Assembly (NCBI RefSeq): GCF_021390495.1
Contig: NZ_JAJEJP010000001.1
Span: forward strand, 3,100,001 to 3,164,000
Length of the DNA stretch: 64,000 bases
Reading direction: 5' to 3'
From: Paraburkholderia sp. ZP32-5
GTDB lineage: Bacteria > Pseudomonadota > Gammaproteobacteria > Burkholderiales > Burkholderiaceae
The notes beneath the pieces were generated by a model. The model searched no databases. It saw nothing but the letters and a program-made list of their open reading frames with translations, and was not told where the DNA came from. Positions 44,043 to 53,087 of the stretch are shown piece after piece. Position numbers and translations under genes: made by a program. The stretch's first letter is position 1. The number at the start of each line of letters is the position of its first letter.

Positions 44043-46751
44043 ATGGCCGATACCGCAACGCCCAATGTGATCCGCCGCGCCGATTACGCGCCGCCCGCCT
44101 TCCTGATCGACACCGTCGCGCTGGAGTTCGATCTGGTCCCCGAACGCACGGTCGTCAGAAACACGATGCGCGTGCGCCGCAATCCGGATGCGTCGCGCGC
44201 CGCGCACCTCGAACTGATGGGCGAACAGCTCGAATTCGTCAGCGCGGAAATCGACGGCAAGCCGTTTCCGAATGCGCATCCTCACGAGCATGGCCTGCTG
44301 CTCGACAACGTGCCCGACAGCTTCGAGCTCACGCTGACCAGTATCTGCAATCCGGCGGAAAACACCACGCTGTCGGGTCTGTATGTGTCGAGCGGCAACT
44401 TCTTCACGCAGTGCGAAGCCGAGGGCTTTCGCCGCATCACCTATTTCCTCGACCGCCCCGACGTAATGGCAAGCTTCACGGTCACGCTGCGCGCGAGCCG
44501 GGCCGACTATCCGGTGCTGCTGTCCAACGGCAATCTGCTCGAAGAAGGCGATCTGCCCGACGGCCGCCATTTCGCGCGTTGGGAAGATCCGTTCAGAAAG
44601 CCGAGCTATCTGTTCGCGCTGGTCGCGGGCAAGCTCGTCGCGCTCGAAGAACGCGTGACGACTGGCTCCGGCAAGGAAAAGCTGCTGCAGGTGTGGGTCG
44701 AGCCGCAGGATCTCGACAAGACCCGTCACGCGATGGATTCGCTGATCCACTCGATCCACTGGGACGAGGAACGCTTCGGGCTTGAACTCGATCTGGACCG
44801 CTTCATGATTGTCGCGGTCAGCGACTTCAACATGGGCGCGATGGAGAACAAGGGGCTCAACATCTTCAACACGAAGTACGTGCTGGCGAACCCCGAAACC
44901 GCGACCGACACCGACTTCGCGAACATCGAGGCCGTGGTCGGCCACGAGTACTTCCACAACTGGACCGGCAACCGCGTGACCTGCCGCGACTGGTTCCAGC
45001 TGAGCCTGAAGGAAGGCCTGACGGTGTTCCGCGACCAGGAGTTCTCGGCCGATATGGCGGGCGGCGCCACCGACGAAGCCGCGCGCGCCACCAAGCGCAT
45101 CGAGGACGTGCGCGTGCTGCGCCAGATGCAGTTCGCCGAGGACGCGGGTCCGATGGCGCATCCGGTGCGCCCGGAGAGCTACGTCGAGATCAACAACTTC
45201 TACACGATGACGGTCTACGAGAAAGGCTCGGAAGTCGTGCGGATGTATCAGACGCTGTTCGGCCGCGACGGTTTCCGCAAGGGCATGGACCTGTACTTCA
45301 AGCGCCACGACGGCCAGGCCGTGACCTGCGACGACTTCCGCCACGCGCTCGCCGATGCGAATGGCCGCGACCTCGCGCAGTTCGAGCGCTGGTACAGCCA
45401 GGCGGGCACGCCGCGCGTGTCGGTGCGCACCCGCTACGATGCCGCGCAGCAGCGCTACAGCGTGACGCTGCGCCAGGGTTACGGCGACGCCGCGCCGGCC
45501 GCGCGCGAAACGCAGAAAGGGCCGCTGCTGATCCCGTTCGCGATCGGCCTGATCGGCAGGGACGGCCGCGATCTGCTATTGCAGCTCGAAGGCGAAGCTC
45601 AGGCGTCGACAGCGGCATCCGCATCGACCACGCGCGTGCTCGAATTCACGCAGACCGAACAGACCTTCACGTTCGTCAATGTCGGCGAGGAACCGCTGCC
45701 GTCGCTGCTGCGCAATTTCTCGGCGCCGGTGATCGTCGAGTACGACTATTCGGCGGATCAGCTGGCGTTCCTGCTTGCGCACGACAGCGATCCGTTCAAC
45801 CGCTGGGAAGCGGGTCAGCGGCTCGCCACGCGCGAGCTGCTCGCGCTGGCCAGCCGCGCGGCCGCGGGCGCGGCGCTGCAGCTCGACGATTCGGTGGTCG
45901 CCGCATTCGCGCGCGTGCTGACCGACGAGACGCTGTCGCCGGCATTCCGCGAGCTCGCGCTGATGCTACCGTCCGAAGCGTATCTGGCCGAGCAGATGAC
46001 CGAGTCGAACCCGGCCGCCGTTCATGCGGCGCGGCAGTTCGTGCGCAAGCGCCTCGCCAATGCGTTGCGCGACGAGTGGCTGAGCGTGTACGAGCAGCAT
46101 CGCACGCCGGGCGCGTATGAAGCGACGCCGGAAGCGGCCGGTCATCGCGCGTTGAAGAATCTGGCGCTGTCGTATCTGACCGAGCTGGACGATCCGACCC
46201 AGGCCGTGAGCCTCGCTGCCGCGCAATACGATGCCGCCGACAACATGACCGACCGCGCGGCGGCGCTGTCCGCGCTGCTCAACGCGGCCGCGCCGCAAGG
46301 CGGCAGCGCCGACGCGCAGCGCGCGCTCGACGACTTCTACCAGCGCTTCGAGAAGGAGCCGCTTGTCATCGACAAGTGGTTTGCGCTGCAGGCCACGCAG
46401 CGCGGCAACCCGCGGCATCCGGTGATCGACACGGTGCGCCAGCTGATGACGCACCCGGCCTTCAACCTGAAGAACCCGAACCGTGCGCGCTCGCTGATCT
46501 TCAGCTTCTGCGCGGCGAATCCCGCGCAGTTCCATGCCGAAGACGGCTCGGGCTACGCATTCTGGGCCGAACAGGTGATCGCGCTCGACGCGCTCAATCC
46601 GCAGGTGGCCGCCCGTCTCGCGCGCTCGCTCGAACTGTGGCGCCGCTTTACGCCGGCGCTGCGCGAGAACATGCGCGCGGCGCTCGAAAAGGTCGCCGCG
46701 CAGGTGAAATCGCGCGACGTGCGCGAGATCATCGAAAAGGCATTGGCATGA
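44043..46751 (+). CDS. pepN: Aminopeptidase N
   Basis: This 902-residue M1 zinc metallopeptidase removes N-terminal residues from peptides in the cytoplasm. The substrate-binding GAMEN motif lies at about 266-270. The zinc site is HEYFH (301-305), with the third ligand Glu in LKEGLTVFRDQEFS. Length and domain order match gammaproteobacterial PepN. The ATG at 44043 opens the standard N-terminus (NVIRRADYAPPAFLIDTVAL). It is followed by an intrinsic terminator. Confidence 0.96.
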   Translation: MADTATPNVIRRADYAPPAFLIDTVALEFDLVPERTVVRNTMRVRRNPDASRAAHLELMGEQLEFVSAEIDGKPFPNAHPHEHGLLLDNVPDSFELTLTSICNPAENTTLSGLYVSSGNFFTQCEAEGFRRITYFLDRPDVMASFTVTLRASRADYPVLLSNGNLLEEGDLPDGRHFARWEDPFRKPSYLFALVAGKLVALEERVTTGSGKEKLLQVWVEPQDLDKTRHAMDSLIHSIHWDEERFGLELDLDRFMIVAVSDFNMGAMENKGLNIFNTKYVLANPETATDTDFANIEAVVGHEYFHNWTGNRVTCRDWFQLSLKEGLTVFRDQEFSADMAGGATDEAARATKRIEDVRVLRQMQFAEDAGPMAHPVRPESYVEINNFYTMTVYEKGSEVVRMYQTLFGRDGFRKGMDLYFKRHDGQAVTCDDFRHALADANGRDLAQFERWYSQAGTPRVSVRTRYDAAQQRYSVTLRQGYGDAAPAARETQKGPLLIPFAIGLIGRDGRDLLLQLEGEAQASTAASASTTRVLEFTQTEQTFTFVNVGEEPLPSLLRNFSAPVIVEYDYSADQLAFLLAHDSDPFNRWEAGQRLATRELLALASRAAAGAALQLDDSVVAAFARVLTDETLSPAFRELALMLPSEAYLAEQMTESNPAAVHAARQFVRKRLANALRDEWLSVYEQHRTPGAYEATPEAAGHRALKNLALSYLTELDDPTQAVSLAAAQYDAADNMTDRAAALSALLNAAAPQGGSADAQRALDDFYQRFEKEPLVIDKWFALQATQRGNPRHPVIDTVRQLMTHPAFNLKNPNRARSLIFSFCAANPAQFHAEDGSGYAFWAEQVIALDALNPQVAARLARSLELWRRFTPALRENMRAALEKVAAQVKSRDVREIIEKALA

Positions 46752-46802
46752 TGCTCATGTGAGTAGCGAGCGGTGCAGCCGCTCTGCTCTTGCGAAACCC
46801 GC

Positions 46803-46831
46803 AAAGCCGGCACGCGTTGCCGGCTTTTTTT
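46803..46831 (+). terminator. Intrinsic terminator downstream of pepN
   Basis: AAAGCCGGC (46803-46811) pairs with GCCGGCTTT (46819-46827), followed by a run of T ending at 46831. Confidence 0.88.
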
Positions 46832-46978
46832 CGCGCGCAATCAACGGGATGCGCGATGCCTTGCCGATCGGCGCACGCGCGCCACGGCGCCGATGGAGGT
46901 CGAGCGCGGTCAAAAGCACGGAACCGACACGTCGAGCGGTTAAAATCTCACTATTCTTAGCCTTCCCGGAGTACAGCA

Positions 46979-47995
<1,017 letters not shown>

Positions 47996-48023
47996 TCTCG
48001 CGATAAAAAGTGCACCGGGGGAC

Positions 48024-48053
48024 TTGCCAAGTTAGTGAACTAGTCCCTATAAT
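48024..48053 (+). promoter_or_regulatory. Promoter of tRNA-Thr
   Basis: TTGCCA (48024-48029) and TATAAT (48048-48053) are separated by 18 bases, ending 15 bases before the mature tRNA. The sequence TATAATCTCGTTTCT is shared exactly with the region before the first tRNA-Arg gene at 55018. Confidence 0.8.
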
Positions 48054-48068
48054 CTCGTTTCTCCTGAT

Positions 48069-48144
48069 GCCGGAATAGCTCAGACGGTAGAGCAGCGCAT
48101 TCGTAATGCGAAGGTCGGGGGTTCGATTCCTCTTTCCGGCACCA
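48069..48144 (+). tRNA. tRNA-Thr (CGU anticodon)
   Basis: This 76-nt tRNA has acceptor stem GCCGGAA/TTCCGGC, D-arm AGCTCAGACGGTAGAGC, anticodon loop TTCGTAA with anticodon CGT, T-arm GGGGGTTCGATTCCTCT, discriminator A and encoded CCA. Confidence 0.96.
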
Positions 48145-48153
48145 TCAAGTTTC

Positions 48154-48194
48154 AAGCAAAAAGCCCAGTCCTCGCGACTGGGCTTTTTGCTTTT
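48154..48194 (+). terminator. Intrinsic terminator after tRNA-Thr
   Basis: A 17-bp perfect stem (48154-48170 with 48176-48192) with loop CTCGC contains AAAAAGCCCAGTC and its complement, ending in TTTTT and further T. The near symmetry (A-run before, T-run after) makes it bidirectional. Confidence 0.9.
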
Positions 48195-48309
48195 CAGCGA
48201 CGCATTCGACGACGCGTCACCATCACCTGATGCCAAACGTCATAGCGGTTGCGATGCGATAACCGTGCAGATAACGCACGGCAGACAGACGCTTAGCCGA
48301 GCGCGCTGC

Positions 48310-48510
48310 TCAGCTGCGGAAATCTAGCGGATCATACTGCCCCGTCGTCGTCAGATTGCGGGCAACGACCTGATCCGCAACCACCGTCGGCTCATTACGC
48401 GGCGTGCCGTAAGCGGCGATCGCTTGCGCGGGCGCCGACACGAACCACGAGATTTTTCCCGCGCACTCAATGCCGACCTGACGTCCGTTCCAATAGACAG
48501 CGTTTTCCAT
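48310..48510 (-). CDS. Small hypothetical protein, 66 residues
   Basis: The short frame starts at ATG 48510 behind an excellent ribosome binding site (GGGGGAGG, about seven bases upstream), which decides the start. The sequence begins MENAVYWNGRQVGIECAGKI and is soluble in character, with no signal peptide or membrane segment. Not recognised as a named family. The strong translation signal and normal codon use support a real gene. Confidence 0.65.
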   Translation of the reverse strand: MENAVYWNGRQVGIECAGKISWFVSAPAQAIAAYGTPRNEPTVVADQVVARNLTTTGQYDPLDFRS

Positions 48511-49172
48511 CGCAACCTCCCCCAAGAGACGAAGACCTGATAATCCGCGACCGTTCCGTGTGCGTCCGTTGGTCACCGCACGCCCGACAGAGAACGGCGA
48601 CTTCAATCATAGATGGACGAGATCTCGGCGGCCGGCCTGTCGTCGACCGAGGATGTTTTGTCGCAAAACGCGGTAATGGGTTTGCTAGCTAACTGTCGGC
48701 CGTTAATTTGCTGATGAAAATTCATTAAATAGTGTTCAGCCGTCAACGAAGTTTGAAACGCGCCGTTTACAAAAGAGACCGCGCTCAATCGTTCAATCGG
48801 CAATACGAACGTTCAGTCTTAATACGGGAAAATCATGATTGATGTGGCATTGCACAACAGTGTCATGATCTATTCACATGAAACCGTTAAGGCAGACGCG
48901 CGGGATTGCCGAATTGATGGCTGAGAGGCAGGCGGGACAAGGCAAGGAAGGAAGCGACACGAGCTGCAAGCGCCGGGAGTTGGTGCCGGCAATAAATCGG
49001 CTGATAAGCGCGGATCAAGGTCGATCCGATAGTCAGACGATAAATTTTATTCAAACACTCTGTTCCAGTGTTGGCTTGTGCCGTTAAAGCAACAAAGAAC
49101 ATGTGACTTGCACCAGACGCTGGTGCGGCAAGGGGACCGAGGCAGATAATCGGTTTGTAAAGGAGAGAGATC
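48511..49172. other. Gene-poor, AT-richer stretch
   Basis: 662 bases without a supported gene. Short frames exist (48603-48803 minus, 48878-49087 plus) but neither has a ribosome binding site or family resemblance. A small hairpin CACCAG-ACG-CTGGTG lies at about 49108-49122, upstream of the 49-residue gene. No promoter stands out. Confidence 0.4.
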
Positions 49173-49322
49173 ATGGATGCCAAACCACCGAAGATTCCGA
49201 CCCCGGATAAAGTTTTTTACCCGGATCCGGAACCCGTGGCCGTCGAGTTTCTGGGTGCCGAACTGCCTGAGCATGTTCGCGCTTTTTTCGACGAACAACG
49301 TAAGTCGTGCGACCCGAAGTAA
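49173..49322 (+). CDS. Small hypothetical protein, 49 residues
   Basis: The frame begins at ATG 49173 behind a consensus AAGGAGAGAG ribosome binding site about six bases upstream. The product (starting MDAKPPKIPTPDKVFYPDPE) is Pro-rich at its N-terminus, then has an acidic helix (GAELPEHVRAFFDEQRK) and a single Cys near the end. No known family is recognised. Strong Shine-Dalgarno and sensible composition argue that it is expressed. Confidence 0.65.
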   Translation: MDAKPPKIPTPDKVFYPDPEPVAVEFLGAELPEHVRAFFDEQRKSCDPK

Positions 49323-49626
49323 TCGGGTATTGGCGCAACGCAGCATCATCGCCCGAACAAGTGGCGGGCGGTAATCGCACGCGCCCTTATTACCAGTCCG
49401 GCTTTAATGCCGGCACGGTGGATCGGCTCGCCTGATCCCCACGACACTGGAGCGCATAGCTCCAGCGTTTGCATGCGCGCGTCCATCAGACATGCGGCGC
49501 ACATAACACTCTCCGCGCCGGCGGCCATTTTTATCGGCTGCTCTTATCGGCTAACTACGCGCCGTTTGCCGCGCATCATTTATTCTTCTGTTTTTCCTCC
49601 AGCGGCCGCCCGGCCACGTCCATTTG
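49323..49626. other. Intergenic stretch upstream of the chorismate mutase gene
   Basis: 304 bases without a gene. A hairpin CTGGAGC-gcata-GCTCCAG lies at about 49449-49467, with no T-run. No promoter is convincing. Confidence 0.4.
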
Positions 49627-50226
49627 ATGAATCGCCCGTCTCGCTTCGCCGCGTCATGCGCGCTCGCGCTTGCCACCACCAGCTTCGTTTTCACACCTGC
49701 CCCCGCCTTCGCCGATGGCGACGACACCGCGCTTACCAATCTGATTGCGCTGGCCTCGCAGCGTCTCGCGCTGGCGGAGCCGGTTGCGCGCTGGAAATGG
49801 GCGCACCACCAGTCCATCACCGATACCCCCCGTGAAAACGCGCTGCTCGCCGATGTGGAAAAGCGCGCCGCGGCGGCGAACGTCGACCCGGCTTTCGCGA
49901 GAGCATTCTTCCAGGATCAGATCGACGCGAGCAAGGATGTGCAGAGCGCGCTGTTTGCCACGTGGCGCAGCGGCCAGCCGCCGCAGGAACCGGCGCCCGA
50001 TCTCGCGACCAGCACGCGACCGCAGCTCGACAAGCTCACGCAATCGCTGATAGCCAGTCTCGCACGCGTGCAACCATTGCGAGCGTCGGACAATTGTCCG
50101 ACGCGCGTCGCACAGGCACTCACTAACTGGAAATCGCTGACGCGTTATGACTCGACGCGTTCGAGCGCCCTCACCCGCGCGCTCGGTCACGTGTGCGAAA
50201 CGGGCGGCGTCGGCGCGACGGGCTGA
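49627..50226 (+). CDS. Secreted chorismate mutase, AroQ-gamma type
   Basis: This 199-residue exported enzyme converts chorismate to prephenate. A signal peptide runs to about residue 30 (ending PAFADG). The mature part has the all-helical AroQ pattern LIALASQRLALAEPVARWKW, where Arg and Lys bind the substrate. The helix continues with ENALLADVEKRAAAANVDP and then FFQDQIDASKDVQ. The later cysteines (in RASDNCP and GHVCETG) can form a disulfide, as in periplasmic forms. No pathway partners are adjacent. ATG 49627 is chosen over an in-frame TTG three bases upstream. Confidence 0.87.
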   Translation: MNRPSRFAASCALALATTSFVFTPAPAFADGDDTALTNLIALASQRLALAEPVARWKWAHHQSITDTPRENALLADVEKRAAAANVDPAFARAFFQDQIDASKDVQSALFATWRSGQPPQEPAPDLATSTRPQLDKLTQSLIASLARVQPLRASDNCPTRVAQALTNWKSLTRYDSTRSSALTRALGHVCETGGVGATG

Positions 50227-50261
50227 TCCGTTCGCACCGGATAACGCGCACCGACACGCGG

Positions 50262-51407
50262 CTAGACGAAGCTCGACTCAGCCGCGTCGCTCGACACGCT
50301 CAACGGCATCACGCGCAGTCCGCGCGCCAGATGCGTCTGCAGGATGCGATACGTCGACAACTCGAAGGTCCCGGCCATCATCGACGCATGCAGTTGCGCC
50401 GCCTGCGCGAGCGACGGCGCATGCCCCAGATAACGCCAACGATCGACGACGTGAAAGACGCGCTGCGCGTCCTCGCGCTCCTCGAAAACAATCGGTCCCG
50501 CGAACGGCCATGGGGCATCCGCGGGATCGCTTTTCGTCACACGCGGCAGCCGGTTCTGGCCCGGCCGCAGCGTCGCGATCCATTGCGCCTCGGCGAGCAT
50601 CGCACCCAACTCGCCGCCGGTCGCGCGCCACTCGACGCGTCGCACCTGCTGCGCCAGCCGGATGTCCTTCGATGACCGCCGCTCGCCGCTCAGATGCGCG
50701 CGCAGCCGCTGCCGCACACGCACGCTTCGCCCGACGTAAAGCGGCGCATCCCCTTCGCCGTAGAACGCATAGACACCACAGCCCGCCGGCGCGGTCTCGA
50801 GCAGCTCCTCGGTGATATCGCCGGCCAGCCGGTAGCGCCGCGTCGCGCGCTCGATCTGCGCGCGTAGTGCATCGAGCGGTATGAGCGCGTGCAGACGCTG
50901 CCAGAACTGCCAGATCAGGTCCGCATCGGCGAGCGCGCGGTGGCGATCGGACGGCACGAGCGCATGACGTTCGACGAGCGCATCGAGGCCGTGGCGCTTT
51001 TCGGCCGGAAACAGCGCGCGCGATAATCGCACGGTGCACAGCACGTCGGGGTCGAATGCAAGCCCGGCGCGGCGAAACTCGCTGCGCAGAAATCCACGAT
51101 CGAAACTCGCGTTGTGCGCAACGAACAGCTTGCCGTTCAGACGCTCGAGCAGCGCGGGCGCGATCGATTCGAAGGTCGGTGCGCCGCGCACCATTTCGTT
51201 GGTGATGCCGGTCAGCTGCTGGATGAACGAAGGAATCGGCTGCCGCGGGTCGACCAGACTGCTCCAGCGCGATACGCCCGCCGGCCCTATCTCGACGACG
51301 CCGACTTCGGTGATACGGTGCTCGTTCGTGGAACCGCCAGTCGTTTCAAGGTCGACGAAGACGATGGGTACATCAAGGGCCGGTTCCGGCGAAATCAGTT
51401 CGGACAT
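50262..51407 (-). CDS. DnaQ-like 3'-5' exonuclease with C-terminal GIY-YIG (UvrC-like) domain
   Basis: This 381-residue protein has an N-terminal DEDDh exonuclease with Exo I FVDLETTGG (Asp19, Glu21), Exo II VAHNASFDRGFL, and Exo III HRALADADL. A GIY-YIG nuclease domain (about 205-285, with GCGVYAFYGEGDAPLYVGRS and RLRAHL) follows. The layout is that of proteins related to DNA polymerase III epsilon and the UvrC/Cho endonucleases, possibly acting in DNA repair. ATG 51407 starts the exonuclease domain; an upstream in-frame ATG would add 21 residues. Confidence 0.87.
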   Translation of the reverse strand: MSELISPEPALDVPIVFVDLETTGGSTNEHRITEVGVVEIGPAGVSRWSSLVDPRQPIPSFIQQLTGITNEMVRGAPTFESIAPALLERLNGKLFVAHNASFDRGFLRSEFRRAGLAFDPDVLCTVRLSRALFPAEKRHGLDALVERHALVPSDRHRALADADLIWQFWQRLHALIPLDALRAQIERATRRYRLAGDITEELLETAPAGCGVYAFYGEGDAPLYVGRSVRVRQRLRAHLSGERRSSKDIRLAQQVRRVEWRATGGELGAMLAEAQWIATLRPGQNRLPRVTKSDPADAPWPFAGPIVFEEREDAQRVFHVVDRWRYLGHAPSLAQAAQLHASMMAGTFELSTYRILQTHLARGLRVMPLSVSSDAAESSFV

Positions 51408-51633
51408 GGAAAAGGAAGGTTTCGGACGCGTGACTTTGCGGCAAGTATGCACCAGTTGGGCTTCGTCCATCCATGTTGCATTGGCCGATGCGCGCGAACA
51501 GTTATGTCACGCGTTAATTCTGGGCGAGCCGGCGATCTCGTAATCGGGATTCGACATATTATCTCCCGACAAAAGCCGCACCTTAATCATCTCACTATGT
51601 AAGCCCGTTCCCGATTTCAAAATAATCACCTGG

Positions 51634-51665
51634 AAATAAAAAACCCTCGCGCTCCGGCGAGGGTT
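51634..51665 (-). terminator. Intrinsic terminator of the cold-shock gene
   Basis: On the minus strand AACCCTCGC (51665-51657) pairs with GCGAGGGTT (51650-51642), followed by TTTTTTATTT. It lies about 40 bases after the cold-shock gene stop. Confidence 0.88.
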
Positions 51666-51704
51666 ATCCCTTAAAACACAGCGAAAAGCGGAACGCACCG
51701 CTTT

Positions 51705-51908
51705 TTATAACGGCTGAATATTGGCCGCCTGCTTGCCCTTGGGACTCGTCTTGACGTCGAAAGAGACGCGCTGGTTTTCCTTCAGCGACTTGAAGCCCTC
51801 CGCGCGGATCTCCGAAAAGTGCGCGAACAGATCTTCGCCGCCCGAGTCCGACGTGATGAAGCCAAAGCCTTTAGCATCGTTGAACCATTTGACGATACCG
51901 GTTTCCAT
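51705..51908 (-). CDS. Cold-shock protein, CspA family
   Basis: This 67-residue single OB-fold protein binds single-stranded RNA and DNA. RNP1 [16 protein letters not shown] and RNP2 DLFAHFSEI are intact. It starts at ATG 51908 behind AGGAAAACAGGAA. The mRNA has a leader of about 120 bases, as in cold-regulated csp genes, and ends at an intrinsic terminator. Which csp paralogue this is cannot be told. Confidence 0.95.
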   Translation of the reverse strand: METGIVKWFNDAKGFGFITSDSGGEDLFAHFSEIRAEGFKSLKENQRVSFDVKTSPKGKQAANIQPL

Positions 51909-52066
51909 TTCCTGTTTTCCTCTTGATTTATCAGAATCGGGCCCTGCCCTTGAGCCCATCAAATCCCGACTTCATTAGCAATCAGATAACAGCAAACGCT
52001 GAAAACCAGAATCGACCAATGAAATACGGCTTTGCCGTTATACGGGGAATGGAGATTTTTCGTCAA
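51909..52066 (-). promoter_or_regulatory. Promoter and long leader of the cold-shock gene
   Basis: On the minus strand TTGACG (52066-52061) and TATAAC (52042-52037) are 18 bases apart, a strong sigma-70 promoter. Transcription should start near 52030, giving a leader of about 120 bases. A TACGGC-AAA-GCCGTA hairpin lies right at the predicted start of the mRNA. Long structured leaders act as thermosensors in cspA genes; here this is inference. Confidence 0.7.
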
Positions 52067-52308
52067 GTAAACTTTTTATCTTCGCTTAGCGCGCTAAAAG
52101 ATATGCACGACAAGTCTTACTCCAATGGAAATCCGTCAATATTACTCGCACGCATTTAATCGAAATCAAGGAGTGGAAAAAATTGCTGCGTGATGCCGAA
52201 CAGATGTAACAAAATCCATCTTTCGGTAAGTGTTTGTCCGAGTTGTTGCGGCGCATTGGCAATCGCATGATGGAACGCAGTGGTAGCGATGTGCTTCAGG
52301 AGGTTGTC

Positions 52309-52557
52309 ATGCTGTTCAATGAAATCCGCCGTCTGTTCGCCTGGTTCACTCATCCGCATGCCAAGGCGATATCCGATCAACCTGCCCGAACCAGCGATAC
52401 GTCATCGGTTTTCGATTTCGATCCGATGTGGCACGGTGATCATTGGCAGAATCTGCTGTCTTCGCCGATGGACGCGCGCCGTTACGTGATCGAAGATTGG
52501 AGCATTCCTTCGGCGGCCGAGTGGGACGATGCGGACGGCGCCGCGCCGGCGCACTAG
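52309..52557 (+). CDS. Small hypothetical protein, 82 residues
   Basis: The frame starts at ATG 52309 behind AGGAGG seven bases upstream, which decides the start over longer in-frame options. The product begins MLFNEIRRLFAWFTHPHAKA, with an amphipathic helix, followed by an acidic, Trp-rich part (FDFDPMWHGDHWQN, then VIEDWSIPSAAEWDD). No family is recognised. A possible promoter is TTGCTG at about 52182 with TGTAAC 16 bases on. Confidence 0.7.
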   Translation: MLFNEIRRLFAWFTHPHAKAISDQPARTSDTSSVFDFDPMWHGDHWQNLLSSPMDARRYVIEDWSIPSAAEWDDADGAAPAH

Positions 52558-52586
52558 ACGAGCCCACGAATACGCAAACCGCGGGC

Positions 52587-52670
52587 AAAAAAAAGCGCGA
52601 CCGGAAAGTCGCGCTGACAAAGGTTTGGAGATCTTTTTCGTCAACGAAAAAGTCTGCTTCGGAAAGCAGA
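52587..52670 (-). ncRNA. Candidate small RNA with three hairpins and intrinsic terminator
   Basis: Read on the minus strand, the segment folds into three consecutive stems. They are TCTGCTT-TCCG-AAGCAGA (52670-52653), CTTTTTCG-TTGA-CGAAAAAG (52652-52633) and AGCGCGAC-TTTCCG-GTCGCGCT (52615-52594). Eight T residues (to 52587) end it as a textbook intrinsic terminator. TATACT (52682-52677) is a good -10 box seven bases before the predicted start; the -35 is poor. There is no reading frame inside. The bases TTTCCG occur in the loop region of both the first and the last hairpin. Confidence 0.65.
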
Positions 52671-52682
52671 GATTGAAGTATA

Positions 52683-53087
52683 GCGGGCAGCCGCCATTTC
52701 GATTATTCACACTATTTACAATCCTCTGTTGCCGCATTAACAACAATCATTTTCCTGCATTTCTTTACGTGGCTTTTTCGCACCGTTTGGTGTCGCGGAT
52801 GAGCAACGCAATTCTCGTAGTGTCATTTTCTGAATCCCGCGAATAACGTCCAAGGCCTTTATCCATAGGGCTTCAGCGGTACTCGAACATCGTTTCTCAT
52901 CGAGTAATACTTTATTGCGCAAATCGGAACACCCTGTTCTGGAAGTGTCTCTCTACACTCAGGCTAATTGGAAACCGGCGCGAAACAGATCATTGCGCTT
53001 GTTACGCGGATTCCGCCTCTCGCAGCGCCGCGTGAAGGTCTCCCAAGCCAGGGTTTTTATACCTCTCTTGCTATTGGAGCTATATAA
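52683..53087. other. Porin upstream region
   Basis: The stretch before the porin gene is AT-richer than its surroundings and holds no supported gene. It should carry the porin promoter and leader; GAGGTCTCC-like and TTGCTATTGGAGC sequences just before ATG 53088 include GGAG as the ribosome binding site. No clear OmpR-type box could be assigned. Confidence 0.4.

Noticed and set aside
48603..48803. 66-residue minus-strand frame
   Set aside because: No ribosome binding site, no family resemblance, and it lies in an AT-richer intergenic stretch where open frames arise by chance.
48878..49087. 69-residue plus-strand frame
   Set aside because: No Shine-Dalgarno sequence before the ATG and no recognisable feature in the product.
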